Shown: piece by piece, positions 34,140 to 43,140 of the stretch | Layout of the letters: the number at the start of each line of letters is the position of its first letter | How positions within the stretch are numbered: the stretch's first letter is position 1 | NCBI GenBank assembly: GCA_039519185.1 | Contig: CM076846.1 | Span: forward strand, 127,104,182-127,168,181 | Source of the DNA: Astragalus membranaceus | Taxonomy: Eukaryota > Streptophyta > Magnoliopsida > Fabales > Fabaceae | DNA: 64,000 nt | Reading direction: 5' to 3' | The notes under the pieces: generated by a model | Database searches by the model: none | What the model saw: the letters and a program-made list of their open reading frames with translations, nothing else | What the model was told of the DNA's origin: nothing | Made by a program: the position numbers and the translations under genes

Positions 34140-35440
34140 CACAACAGCCGGGCACAAGGCACCCACCTAGCAAGGGCGCCAATGTCATGAGACACGGCAG
34201 CCAGGCGCCCAACACCAAGGCGCCAACAACAAGCAGGACCCGACACCATGGAAGGTGCCTAGCACCCGGCACCCAGGCGCCCAGCACCAAGGCGCCAACT
34301 CAAAGCAGGACCCGACACCATGGAAGGTGCCTAGCACCCGGCACCCAGGCGCCCAGAACCAAGGCGCCAACTCAAAGCAGGATCCGGTACCATGGAAGGT
34401 GCCTAGCACCCGGCACCGAGGAGGGCACCTAGGTGGGCGCCAAACACAAAGCGCAAACCGGCACCCAGGAGGGCGCCTAGGTGGGCGCCAACACAAAGAC
34501 ACAAACCGGCACCCAGGAGGGCGCCTAGGTGGGCGCCAACACAAAGACACAAACCGGCACCCAGGAGGGCGCCTAGGTGGGCGCCAACACAAAACCACAA
34601 ACCGGCACCCAGGAGGGCCCCTAGGTGGGCGCCAACACAAAGCCACAAACCGGCACCCAAGAGGGCGCCTAGCCGGGCGCCAAACACAAAGCCACAAACC
34701 AGCACCCAGGAGGGCGCCTAGGTGGGCGCCAACACATAGACACAAACCGACACCCAGAAGGGCGCCTATGTGGGCGCCAACACAAAGACACAAACAGGCG
34801 CCCTGAACATCAGGACACATGGCACAAGGCGCCTAGGAGGGCGCTAACATCAGGACGCAGCACCATGGCACAAGGCGCCCAGGAGGACGCCAACATCAGG
34901 ACGCATGGCACAAGGCGCCTAGGAGGGCGCCAACATCAAAACACAACACCTTGGCACAAGGCGCCTAGGAGGGCACCAACATCAGGACGCAGCACCTTGG
35001 CACAAGGCGCCCAGGAGGGCGCCATCACCAGGACGCATGGCATAAGCCGCCTAGGAGGGCGCCAACATCAGGACACAACACCTTGACACAAGGTGCCTAG
35101 GAGGGAGCCAACATCAGGACACAACACCTTGGCACAAGGCGCCCAGGAGGGCGCCAACACCAGGACGCATGGCACAAGGCGCCTAGGAAGGCGCCAACAT
35201 CAGGACACAACACCTTGACACAAGGCGCCTGGGAGGGCGCCAATATCAGGACGTAGCACGTTGGCACAAGGCGCCCAGGAGGGCGCTAACATCAGGACGC
35301 ATGGCACAAGGCGCCTAGGAGGGGGCCAACATCAGGACACAACACCTTGGCACAAGGCGCCTAGGAGGGCGCCAACATCAGGACACGGCACCTTGGCACA
35401 AGGCGCCTAGGAGGGCGCCAACATCAGGATACGGTACCTT
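34140..35440. repeat. GC-rich tandem repeat blocks built on GGCGCC
   Basis: Three successive arrays: units of about 69 bp with ACCAAGGCGCCAAC (34190-34420), about 51 bp with GGAGGGCGCCTAGGTGGGCG (34425-34790), and about 54 bp alternating with shorter forms carrying GGCACAAGGCGCCTAGGAGG (34800-35440). All share GGCGCC palindromes. Long open frames here on both strands are by-products of a repeat period divisible by three. Confidence 0.9.
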
Positions 35441-35507
35441 AGCTTAGTGCCTGGAACAAGGATTACACCATGGGAGGTGTGGGTCACGGTCGCGGTGAAG
35501 AGATCTT

Positions 35508-35680
35508 ATCGTTTTGGATCCGATTTGAAAGAATCAATAGAAAAATAAAATCGCTTCTGATACACCAAATACGGCTCGGTTATTGATAGATTCAATAGAT
35601 CCGCCTGTTCGTGAAATCTCTCTTCTGATTCCAAATAGTGGTGTAACTCAAGCCAAGACCATCCTTCGTAATAATCTCGG
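35508..35680 (-). pseudogene. ycf2: Plastid ycf2 fragment inside the LTR element
   Basis: On the minus strand this encodes LHHYLESEERFHEQADL, then LSITEP-LVY-KRF and FSIDS, which I recognise as part of the plastid Ycf2 protein, a large essential chloroplast protein of the import-motor complex. It is about 170 bp, without start or stop of its own, and ends shortly before the polypurine tract of the LTR element. It is nuclear plastid DNA picked up by, or inserted into, the retroelement and has no function expected. Confidence 0.75.
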
Positions 35681-35693
35681 CTAGGGGGGCAAC

Positions 35694-36032
35694 TGTTCTG
35701 AACTGGACCCAGAGGCCCATTCAGCACTTAGACATGGATTGGCCCAATCACTTTGATCCATATCCACAATACACAAGCCCATTCATGACTCTCATACTTG
35801 GATGGCTCAGATTCACTCTACCGATCCAACGGCTCACCAAGAGCACAATTCCCTATAAATACTGGCACACATTGCCATAAAGAGGTAGATTCTCATTCCT
35901 GGTAAAATCACTCATCTATTCTCAATACTGACTTGAGCGTCGGAGTGGCTTCGCAGGTATCCCTCCCGGGCTCACACTAACCTCCGGCCAGGCAGCAGGT
36001 GACCAACCAACTGCAGTCCACCCAGCACTGCA
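35694..36032 (+). repeat. 3' LTR
   Basis: 339 bp, counterpart of 32987-33325, directly after the polypurine tract. Confidence 0.8.
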
Positions 36033-36040
36033 AGGTATTG

Positions 36041-36273
36041 CAAAATTCAATTGAAAGGAGGATAAAACAACAGTGTCAAAGTGAAGGAATGATATAACAC
36101 ACTCTTTCTCACCTAATCAAGGGTTATCTTATATGATTTTCCTGGATAAGGTATTTTCAAAGTCGTTCTCACATGAAGAATGTTGTACTCTTTTTTTCCA
36201 CTAGTACTTTTCCTATAGCATTTTGCAGTAAGGTTTTGTAGAGAGTTATATCTTACATTATTCGAGCTTTATA
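36041..36273. repeat. Repeat R, copy B, left part
   Basis: Matches 32503-32735 with few changes, then is cut by the CACTA element at 36274. It continues at 46170. Confidence 0.85.
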
Positions 36274-36756
36274 CACTAATGGAAAAAAGGCTTTTTATAT
36301 CGGTTAAAATTGACATTTCATATCGGTTCCCGAACCGATGCCGAAAAAGGAGATATAAAAAATAGGGACATTTCATATCAGTTCCTGAACCGTTATGAAA
36401 GGTTGTTTTTATATCGGTCGCCCCTAAAACCGATATGAAAAGTCTCTTTTTTTTTTTAAAAAAAGTGACACCAATGAGAGAACAAATCAAACAGTTATCT
36501 TATATAGCTATAACTGTAGTGGAACTCACATTAGCAGGCATATCCATACAAATCTATACAAAAACATGCACCTGGATACGTAAAACTTACACAACACAAC
36601 AACCAAAAAACAACTAAGCCTAGACCACAAGGTGAAGATAACTACACGGGACGGGAGACGGGAGGTTTTTAGATAAATGCAACCAAGCTATTATACTACC
36701 TTGGTAAAACCAACACAAAAGCAACAGAAGAAAAAAAAAAGAAGACATGTCTTTCT

Positions 36757-37999
36757 TCAGAAGAGATTGTCCTCTCTAGATTCCTCGGATTGCTCTTTCT
36801 TCATTATTGTCCCACGTGACTTCCTTCTGTATTTCTCGGTTGGTCCTTTCTCTTCGAAGAGATGGCTATATTTTTCCATGATCATCACTTTCTCATGAGC
36901 TAAGTCTAACATCTCATAAGCATTTGCCACTTTCTGAATGATTAATTTATCCCGAGGTTTATGATCAAAGGCTTCCAGTCCCTTGAAAAGCTTTTCATAA
37001 AAAAAAACATGAAACAAAGGTTAACCGTATGTAAATCAATCTAGTATAAGTGTATATAAACGTTGAACAAAGAGAGCAAAATATTTCCTATAGTAGTACA
37101 ACTATATGCAACAATCCCCACATCAACTGAGAGAAGCAGAGTAAAGTATGCAATGCAGTTCTAACAATAATTATTGATTAATGTGCTAAGCAATTTTCAA
37201 GTTATCCCCAGACAATCAAATTAGTGTAGTTCAACCAAAAGAAGTATATATGTTGCTGCTTTCATGAAGCTTATTATTAAAGTGATTTATGTATGTTTAT
37301 TATTAACATGTAACAGACTAACAGTAAACAAGCAGTCATATATAGACTATTGAATATAAGGAAAACTTCCAATGAGAGTAAAGTAAGTCAACAAGCATAT
37401 CAAAGAGCTTACCTCAAGTATTCCCACAGCACCAATCTTGTCTACTATAGTTTTGGATGAACTGAATGACTCAAGTTCAAAGTGCTCAACAGCAACTCCA
37501 CATTCTGTCAACAAAATTTAGATACAACCTTAATTTTATTGCAATGAGTAATCAAAAGAAGGAATAATTATAAATTAAACTTAAAAGTTTGTTTAGCAAA
37601 ATGAAATAGGTTCTGATTTAATCATTTTAGTGGACAATACGTGTTTCATACTTCATATATATTTAATTATTTCCATTGCAGCAGTCACCAACGGCCAAGG
37701 GAGAGGCAGTAGTCATGTGGGAAATATCTGACTTCAAAGACAAAGACAATAAACAGATTTTCACAACCAAATACAATAAACTACCTCTAATCTGTTTTAG
37801 ACAATAAGCTAGTTCTGGCACTAAGCTGTAGTGAATATGATAAGAAGCGAGGAGAAAAAAATCACATACAACAATGAAATTTGCAAAACACACCTCAACG
37901 AGTTAGCTCCAAAGAATCACTGCTTCATCTACAACATGTTCCAGGCCTAATATTGTAAATTTAGTGTTCTCTTTAATACCAATCAATCCAGTGGCAAAC
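36757..37999 (-). pseudogene. Unidentified captured exons in the outer CACTA
   Basis: Three minus-strand stretches look like exons. 37892-37999 follows an AG acceptor and reads GLIGIKENTKFTILGLEHVV, then breaks. 37412-37502 has both splice sites and reads ECGVAVEHFELESFSSSK, then TIVDKIGAVGILE. 36757-36990 reads LFKGLEAFDHKPRDKLI, KVANAYEMLDLAHEKVM and ends in a charged tail. I cannot name the family. Retained introns indicate capture from genomic DNA. Possibly they come from one gene, since order and strand agree. Confidence 0.45.
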
Positions 38000-38092
38000 C
38001 TGCAATTATCAGAATTAATCATAAATACTAATAGAAAGCATCATCTTGATCTCTTTTCATTAAACCAATATAGTACTACTTTTTCACCAGTT

Positions 38093-38187
38093 ACCTTTTC
38101 AAGCCCTCCTCAACTCCCTTTTCCGTGACATCAGATTAGAAAGCAATCCCATGTGCACCAGCCAAACCAGTCAAGAAAAGATGACAA
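38093..38187 (-). pseudogene. Captured exon of a raffinose synthase / seed-imbibition-type alpha-galactosidase
   Basis: The minus strand reads FLDWFGWCTWD and, after a one-base shift, DVTEKGVEEGLK, ending at a GT donor. FGWCTWD is the hallmark of GH36 raffinose-synthase-family enzymes. Only one exon is present, with a frameshift. Confidence 0.75.
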
Positions 38188-38929
38188 CTGCAAACAACTC
38201 ATAAAATAATAAGGTTACAAGATGTCCTACATATTGTTGTAAAAAAAAGATGTCTTACAAATTAAATAAATGGATGCATCTACAACATATAGCGAACCAT
38301 AACCAATTCAAAGTGATAAAAGTAAAGAAACAAACAGGACCACAGAGGAAATTAAAGTAACCTTCCCAAATCAGATGTTTTACCCATTTATGGGCAGTCA
38401 TTTTCATAAAATTCGCCAAGTTGTGTGAGTTATCTTTACCTTTTGATCTTTACTTTAGTAAAACTATAGGAAACCTATTTAATTTCTCTTGTTCCCAATG
38501 GCAACCTATGTTGTCCCACTACAAGAAAATCGACGATTTCCGACGACAAAATCCGTCGGAAACGCACTGATTTTCGTCGGAAATTGACGTTTCCGACGAA
38601 CTTTCCGACGGACAAAAAGTCGTCGCAAAATCGCTCGTCACAAATCGTTTCCGACGGATTTTTTCGTCGCAAATGTCTCCATCGCAAAGTCGTCGGAAAG
38701 TCGTCGCAAATTCCGTCGGAAATCCGTCGGTAATTTTAAAAAAAAAATAAAAAAAATAAAATCATACATCCAAAAAAGCTATACTAGTTATGGATTTTAT
38801 TCTTTCACACAACAAAATCTTTTTCAAATTTAAATACCACACAAAAATAATATATATGACTAACAAAATTTACATTATCCATCATAAGTAGTCTTAATTC
38901 ATCAAAATAACATGAACAATATAGTTTCA

Positions 38930-39112
38930 CGACAATTGTAGTTTTGTTGACCATGATCCTTACTAGAGCCTCTTGCACCATCAAGTGCACTTGTAGCTTC
39001 ATCTAGAAATAGAATTCTTGGATTCTTCAAAATCGCTCTTGCAATGGCACTGCGCAGCTTCTGTCCACCAGACAGCTGAGTTCCAAGGTCACCAACCATT
39101 GTGCCCAATCCC
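38930..39112 (-). pseudogene. Captured ABCB (P-glycoprotein-like) ATPase exon
   Basis: After an AG acceptor the minus strand reads GLGTMVGDLGTQLSGGQK, then RSAIARAILKNPRILFLDEA and TSALDGA: the ABC signature LSGGQ, Walker B and D-loop. Downstream, EALVRIMVNKTTIVV continues after a frame change. ABCB proteins export auxin and other compounds at the plasma membrane; this piece lacks Walker A and membrane domains. Confidence 0.85.
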
Positions 39113-40106
39113 TAGATACAAAGGAAAACAACTCAAGGTTACTTAACAGATGGGAGATGGGCACACTTATTTGCCTCTTTGTAAGTGTGCATAACTTGAA
39201 TCTGCCACCGATTGTGCAGCATAGTCCAACACCTATTTTCTGTGACAACCTATCAGCAAAAGTGCAAGTACTTTCAAACAAGAACAAAAAAATTACTGAA
39301 CAAAAAAGAAAGTAACTTTATTCTGTCCTTCATTAGGCACAGTAGAATTTTTAACAACAAAAGAACTGAGCACACATCTGAACCATTAGTCCATAATTTA
39401 AATCTTGCAAAAGTGCCCAAGACTCTAACAAAGCTCGTGATTCAAGGCAAGTGAAGAAGGCATCTCAGAGAATTCATTACGAGCATTAATATTAAGAAGC
39501 AATGACAAAGAAAGTATAAACTTAACTTTCCTAGTTCGTTCCCCTTACATCAGTGGAATAGAGAAACAAAGGATTCAAAGAATCATGGAGACAAGATGAG
39601 CACTTTTTTGTCAAACGGGAACACGAGTGTCAGTCTGCATAATCATGATAGTGGTTCTCCAACTAGAGATGTGCCATTAAAAAGCAAAACAACAATGAGT
39701 TACATGCATTAACCAACTGACAAAATGATAAGTAATAATGGTGTTTCCATAAGTGTAGACCCAAATTTGAGGGTCTTCTAGAGGTGAAGTTTAACACCAA
39801 CAAAACAGCAACAACAAAACAACAATAATGATGATAATAATGATAGCAACAACAGAACTGCAATTTAGGACTTCCTATCGCCTAAATAATTTTCTCGTCT
39901 AATGCTATATTTTTATAAGAATCCTCTTTAACAATCAACAAATAGAACCTAAGAATCCTTATAAATCTATAATGAATTTTGAATTCTAAAACAAGTACAC
40001 AACATCTTGAACAATATCTACATTGCAAGCAATAACACAACTCAAACAAATAAAGATTGATCTATGAACTAGAAACAAACAGATATATCAACAAAAAAAC
40101 AATTAC

Positions 40107-40547
40107 CTGTTTCCCTTAATCTTGAACCATGCCTCAGCACAATGACTGTGAGCAATGCCTAGCTCATCTTTACCCTTTCCATTTATGGTTCCACCACCAT
40201 TAACTAACAGTTTCTGAACATGGTGGTTAGTATGATAGGAGAGCTCATCTTCACTGTAATCTGATGGGTCATCTGATGCTTCAAGAGTTCCAGATATCTG
40301 TCAAATTTGTATACATCAAATAGTTTCTTTTTAGTATAGTTATAATTTGCTTAAAAGATGGGAAACTAAATAATAACCAGCTTTTGATCAGTGTAGAATA
40401 ACTGACCTGGACAGCAATGTTATATTTGCAAGGACTGGAGAATCTGATTGGTTTGAGTAGATAACTATCTTGAGGCACCACAAAAACTGCTTCTCCAGAA
40501 GAACATACTGCTTTCCATGCCTTCTTGAATGCCTGAAAATACCCCAC
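40107..40547 (-). pseudogene. Captured polygalacturonase (GH28) fragment, two exons
   Basis: First exon (40407 to about 40547): AFKKAWKAVCSS, FVVPQDSYLLKPIRFSSPCK, with a GT donor at 40405-40406. Second exon (from 40297 downward): ISGTLEASDDPSDYSEDE, then VQKLLVNGGGTINGKGK. These are the N-terminal region of plant polygalacturonases, which cut pectin in cell walls. The intron between is retained; catalytic motifs further downstream are absent. Confidence 0.85.
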
Positions 40548-40869
40548 ATGGCAAATAATTTCATCTTTCCAATCATGTTAAAACCAAGGTTTTAAAGAAG
40601 ATCTGTATATGCAAGAGAATACCATCTAATACAAAAAGAAGTAGAAGATTCCATGACTACCAATATCATCGAAAACAATTTCATTTCCCGTAGTTCAAAC
40701 CTACCAAAGAATATTAAAGCCTTAAAGGGGAGCATGGATCATCTTGCCATCCTAGATCCAAAAAAGAAACAAAAAACCATAGGCAAATAACCAATATAAT
40801 ATATAACTAGGAATGAACCATATATCACTTTTGTAATGAAATATGCCTGTATGGGGATTCACAATAGTG

Positions 40870-41056
40870 CACAAATACATGAGTGATGAATGTTGTCCCA
40901 ATTGTTGATTCCTGCACAAATACATGAACGGTAATCCACTGAGAATCGATGTTAATGTGAAGAGGCTTAAAGAAAATCAAAATACTAAAGGGAAAAACAT
41001 TCAACCAGAAGGAGCCAAACTTGTCTTTCCTGTTCCCATGTCCCCCAGAAGCACCT
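40870..41056 (-). pseudogene. Captured RAB (RAB5/RABF-like) GTPase fragment
   Basis: After an AG acceptor near 41055 the minus strand reads VLLGDMGTGKTSL, a P-loop of the plant RAB5-like type. After an intron ending GTGCAG comes ESTIGTTFITHVF, the switch-I region. The frame is damaged between the two (APSG in place of the expected helix). Remaining GTPase motifs are missing. Confidence 0.75.
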
Positions 41057-41564
41057 GCAAAGTCATAGATAATTTTTGCTTAATATGTTAAAAAGGAGTA
41101 ATTTCTTTTTTAATGGAGCTGATCCTCATTTTATATCATCAAGTAAAAAAAGGAAAGACATACCCACCAATGCAGGGGAATTCAATGTCGGGCACATGAA
41201 ACCAATGGAGTCGCAAACAACTCCCAACATCTTCTGAAATGACAAACTTAAATTCGAAAAATCACAATTTACTCATTATATAGAATCACTTCAGCCTAAA
41301 ATTAAAATCACAGATAGTCAATACTATATAAATCACTTCATTATTAAGAGAAATGATGAAATCATAAAATAAACTAACAGTGATTGAAGCACCCGAAGTG
41401 AGCAACGATTTTTACACAAACTAACAAAATGATTGAAGAAATGATGAAACCTGTGGCAGATTCACCAGAACGATGAAGTGATGCTGGACAACAATGAGTA
41501 ACAGATTTCACCAGAAACAATGAATGAAGAAATCGAAGATTTGAAAACTCTCACCAGAAAAGAG

Positions 41565-41762
41565 CGACTGATTTGAAGAAAGAGATTCTAGGGTTCGTGA
41601 CTGCCGTGAACGAATGACCAGCGATTGATTTAAAGAAAGAGATTCTAGGGTTCCTGACTGCCGTGAACGAATGACCAGCGATTGATTTGAAGAAAAAGAT
41701 TCTAGCGCTCGTGACTGCCGTGAACGACTGACCAGCGATTGATTGGAAGAAAGATATTCTAA
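41565..41762. repeat. Tandem repeat, 57-bp unit, inside the nested CACTA
   Basis: Just over three copies of a unit with GATTGATTTRAAGAAAGAGA, TTCTAGGGTTCSTGACTGCC and GTGAACGAATGACCAGC. 57 is a multiple of three, so the minus strand stays open by chance. Confidence 0.9.
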
Positions 41763-42212
41763 GGCTAAAATTCAATATTTGTGTAGTCAGACGGGGAAGA
41801 AGAAGAAGTGAGGGAGGATCGGTGTTGGTGAGGGCGGAGGCCGGTTGTGGTGGTTCAGCATGAGGAGAGGAGGGAACTGCGAGTGAGAGACGCAGTGAGT
41901 GAGTGGGGAGAGAACGACAGAGGAGAGTGTCTGATTGAGCTTTCGTAAAATGAGAGGGTTCGAGGGAAGAGATTGAGTTTTAATTGGGGTATTTTGTTTC
42001 CGACGACATTTTAGCGTTTTCCGACGGACATAGCCGTCGCAAATTTGCGACGAAACACGTTTTCGTCGGAAACGTAAGCGGGAAATTAAGCGCCTTTTTT
42101 CCCTGAACATTTGCGACGACTTTGTCGTCGGAAATCCGTCGGAAATTGCGACGAATACGAGTTCGTCGGAAAAAATGGCAGGAAAAAGCACTTATTCTTG
42201 TAGTGTCCTTAG

Positions 42213-42800
42213 CATTATACCTGCTGCATTATCTGGGGGAACCCAGAGCACAGGTTTTTCTTCCCATTGTCATCAAAGATCTTTTCCAAAGTGATGTCTT
42301 GAAGTGCAACCAATGTGGTTTCAAGCATGTCAAGCCCAGCTTGAATGCAAACATAAAAACGGGCAATGCCTAGCAAAATCACAGATAATACCAGAAAGAA
42401 CACAAGCAAATTATTATAAAAGAAAAGCAGAAGAACATAATTCTTATCAGAAAGAAAATAGTTAAAGAAATTACCTTTAAAGAGCAGCACAAAACTGCAT
42501 CTGAGTGATGCCAAAGGGATTTAAGCATGGGATTTAAGCTCACTTCCATCACTCTTTAGTAGAGCCCTAGATAGAACCTGCAAAAAATGTAACCATTTAA
42601 CATACATTGGGAAGGAATGACAAGAAGCCATCATCATATAAAGAGAAAAGGAATACCTATAGCTGTTACAGATCCAGCGAGCAAGTGTTTGTGCCTCAGG
42701 AGTGCCAGGTGGTAAGTGAAAAGCATTCTGAGAACCAAAACTTGAAGGAGAAAGTACTAATGAAACCCTCTGAATAGAAAGTGTTATTCTCAAAATCAAT
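42213..42800 (-). pseudogene. Captured HD-ZIP III transcription factor fragment (REVOLUTA/PHABULOSA-like)
   Basis: In minus-strand order: RVSLVLSPSSFGSQNAF, GTPEAQTLARWICNSYR; then LLKSDGSELK and LKSLWHHSDAVLCCSLK in shifted frame; then QAGLDMLETTLVALQDITLE, KIFDDNGKKNLC. These are consecutive exons from the region downstream of the START domain of class III HD-ZIP proteins, which control organ polarity and meristems. Introns remain between them. It lacks homeodomain and zipper. The nested CACTA inserted just past the last exon. Confidence 0.85.
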
Positions 42801-42840
42801 ATCAAGAACAACACAGAAGGAGGAATCAAAGGCAAAACCG

Positions 42841-42871
<31 letters not shown>
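42841..42871. repeat. (AAC)n microsatellite
   Basis: Ten AAC units. An imperfect 18-bp GAAGCCGTGAACCGCAAC repeat follows at about 42970-43045. Confidence 0.9.
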
Positions 42872-43140
42872 AACACACTTCGAAAAGAAAAAATCAAACC
42901 AGAGGGAAATAGAGGACTCGAACCAGAAGGAAAGCGACAAAGTAGCGGTGAACCGGCAACGAACGACGACGAAGCCGTGAACCGCAACGACGAAGCCGTG
43001 AACCGCAACGACGAAGCCGTGAACGGCAACGACGAAGCGGCGAATGGCGGCGCCGAATGGATGAACTGTGAAGGCTGAAGGCGAGGGTTGAAGGAGAGGG
43101 TTGAAGGCGAGGGAAACGGCTCGAGGGTTTGGAGGGACTC

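Larger units (their letters stand above)
32987..36032 (+). mobile_element. Non-autonomous LTR retrotransposon with a tandem-repeat interior
   Basis: LTRs of 339 bp at 32987-33325 and 35694-36032 start TGTTCTGRACTG and carry ACTTGAGCKTCGGAGTGGCT, a leader motif of Tat/Athila-like Ty3/gypsy elements. A polypurine tract, CTAGGGGGGCAAC, directly precedes the 3' LTR. The interior has no gag or pol; it consists of several tandem-repeat blocks and a plastid-derived piece. The flanks do not match (GCACC on the left, AGGTA on the right), and copies of repeat R lie on both sides, so the present arrangement may come from recombination. Borders at the LTR 3' ends are approximate. Confidence 0.8.
38517..42205. 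mobile_element. Nested Pack-CACTA, 3689 bp, TCC target duplication
   Basis: Starts CACTACAAGAAAATCGACG and ends ATTCTTGTAGTG. TCC flanks both ends (38514-38516 and 42206-42208). Subterminal repeats of TTTCCGACGA/CGTCGGAAA cluster at 38536-38730 and 41998-42170. No transposase. The interior carries minus-strand exon fragments of an ABCB transporter, a polygalacturonase and a RAB GTPase, with introns kept. It sits inside the captured DNA of the outer CACTA. Confidence 0.95.

Noticed and set aside
34034..35086. Long open frames with repeated cysteine/arginine/proline units
   Set aside because: They are products of tandem repeats whose period is a multiple of three, open on both strands, with no domain.
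33558..35440. CRISPR-like array
   Set aside because: Repeats are head-to-tail without unique spacers, in a plant nuclear retroelement.
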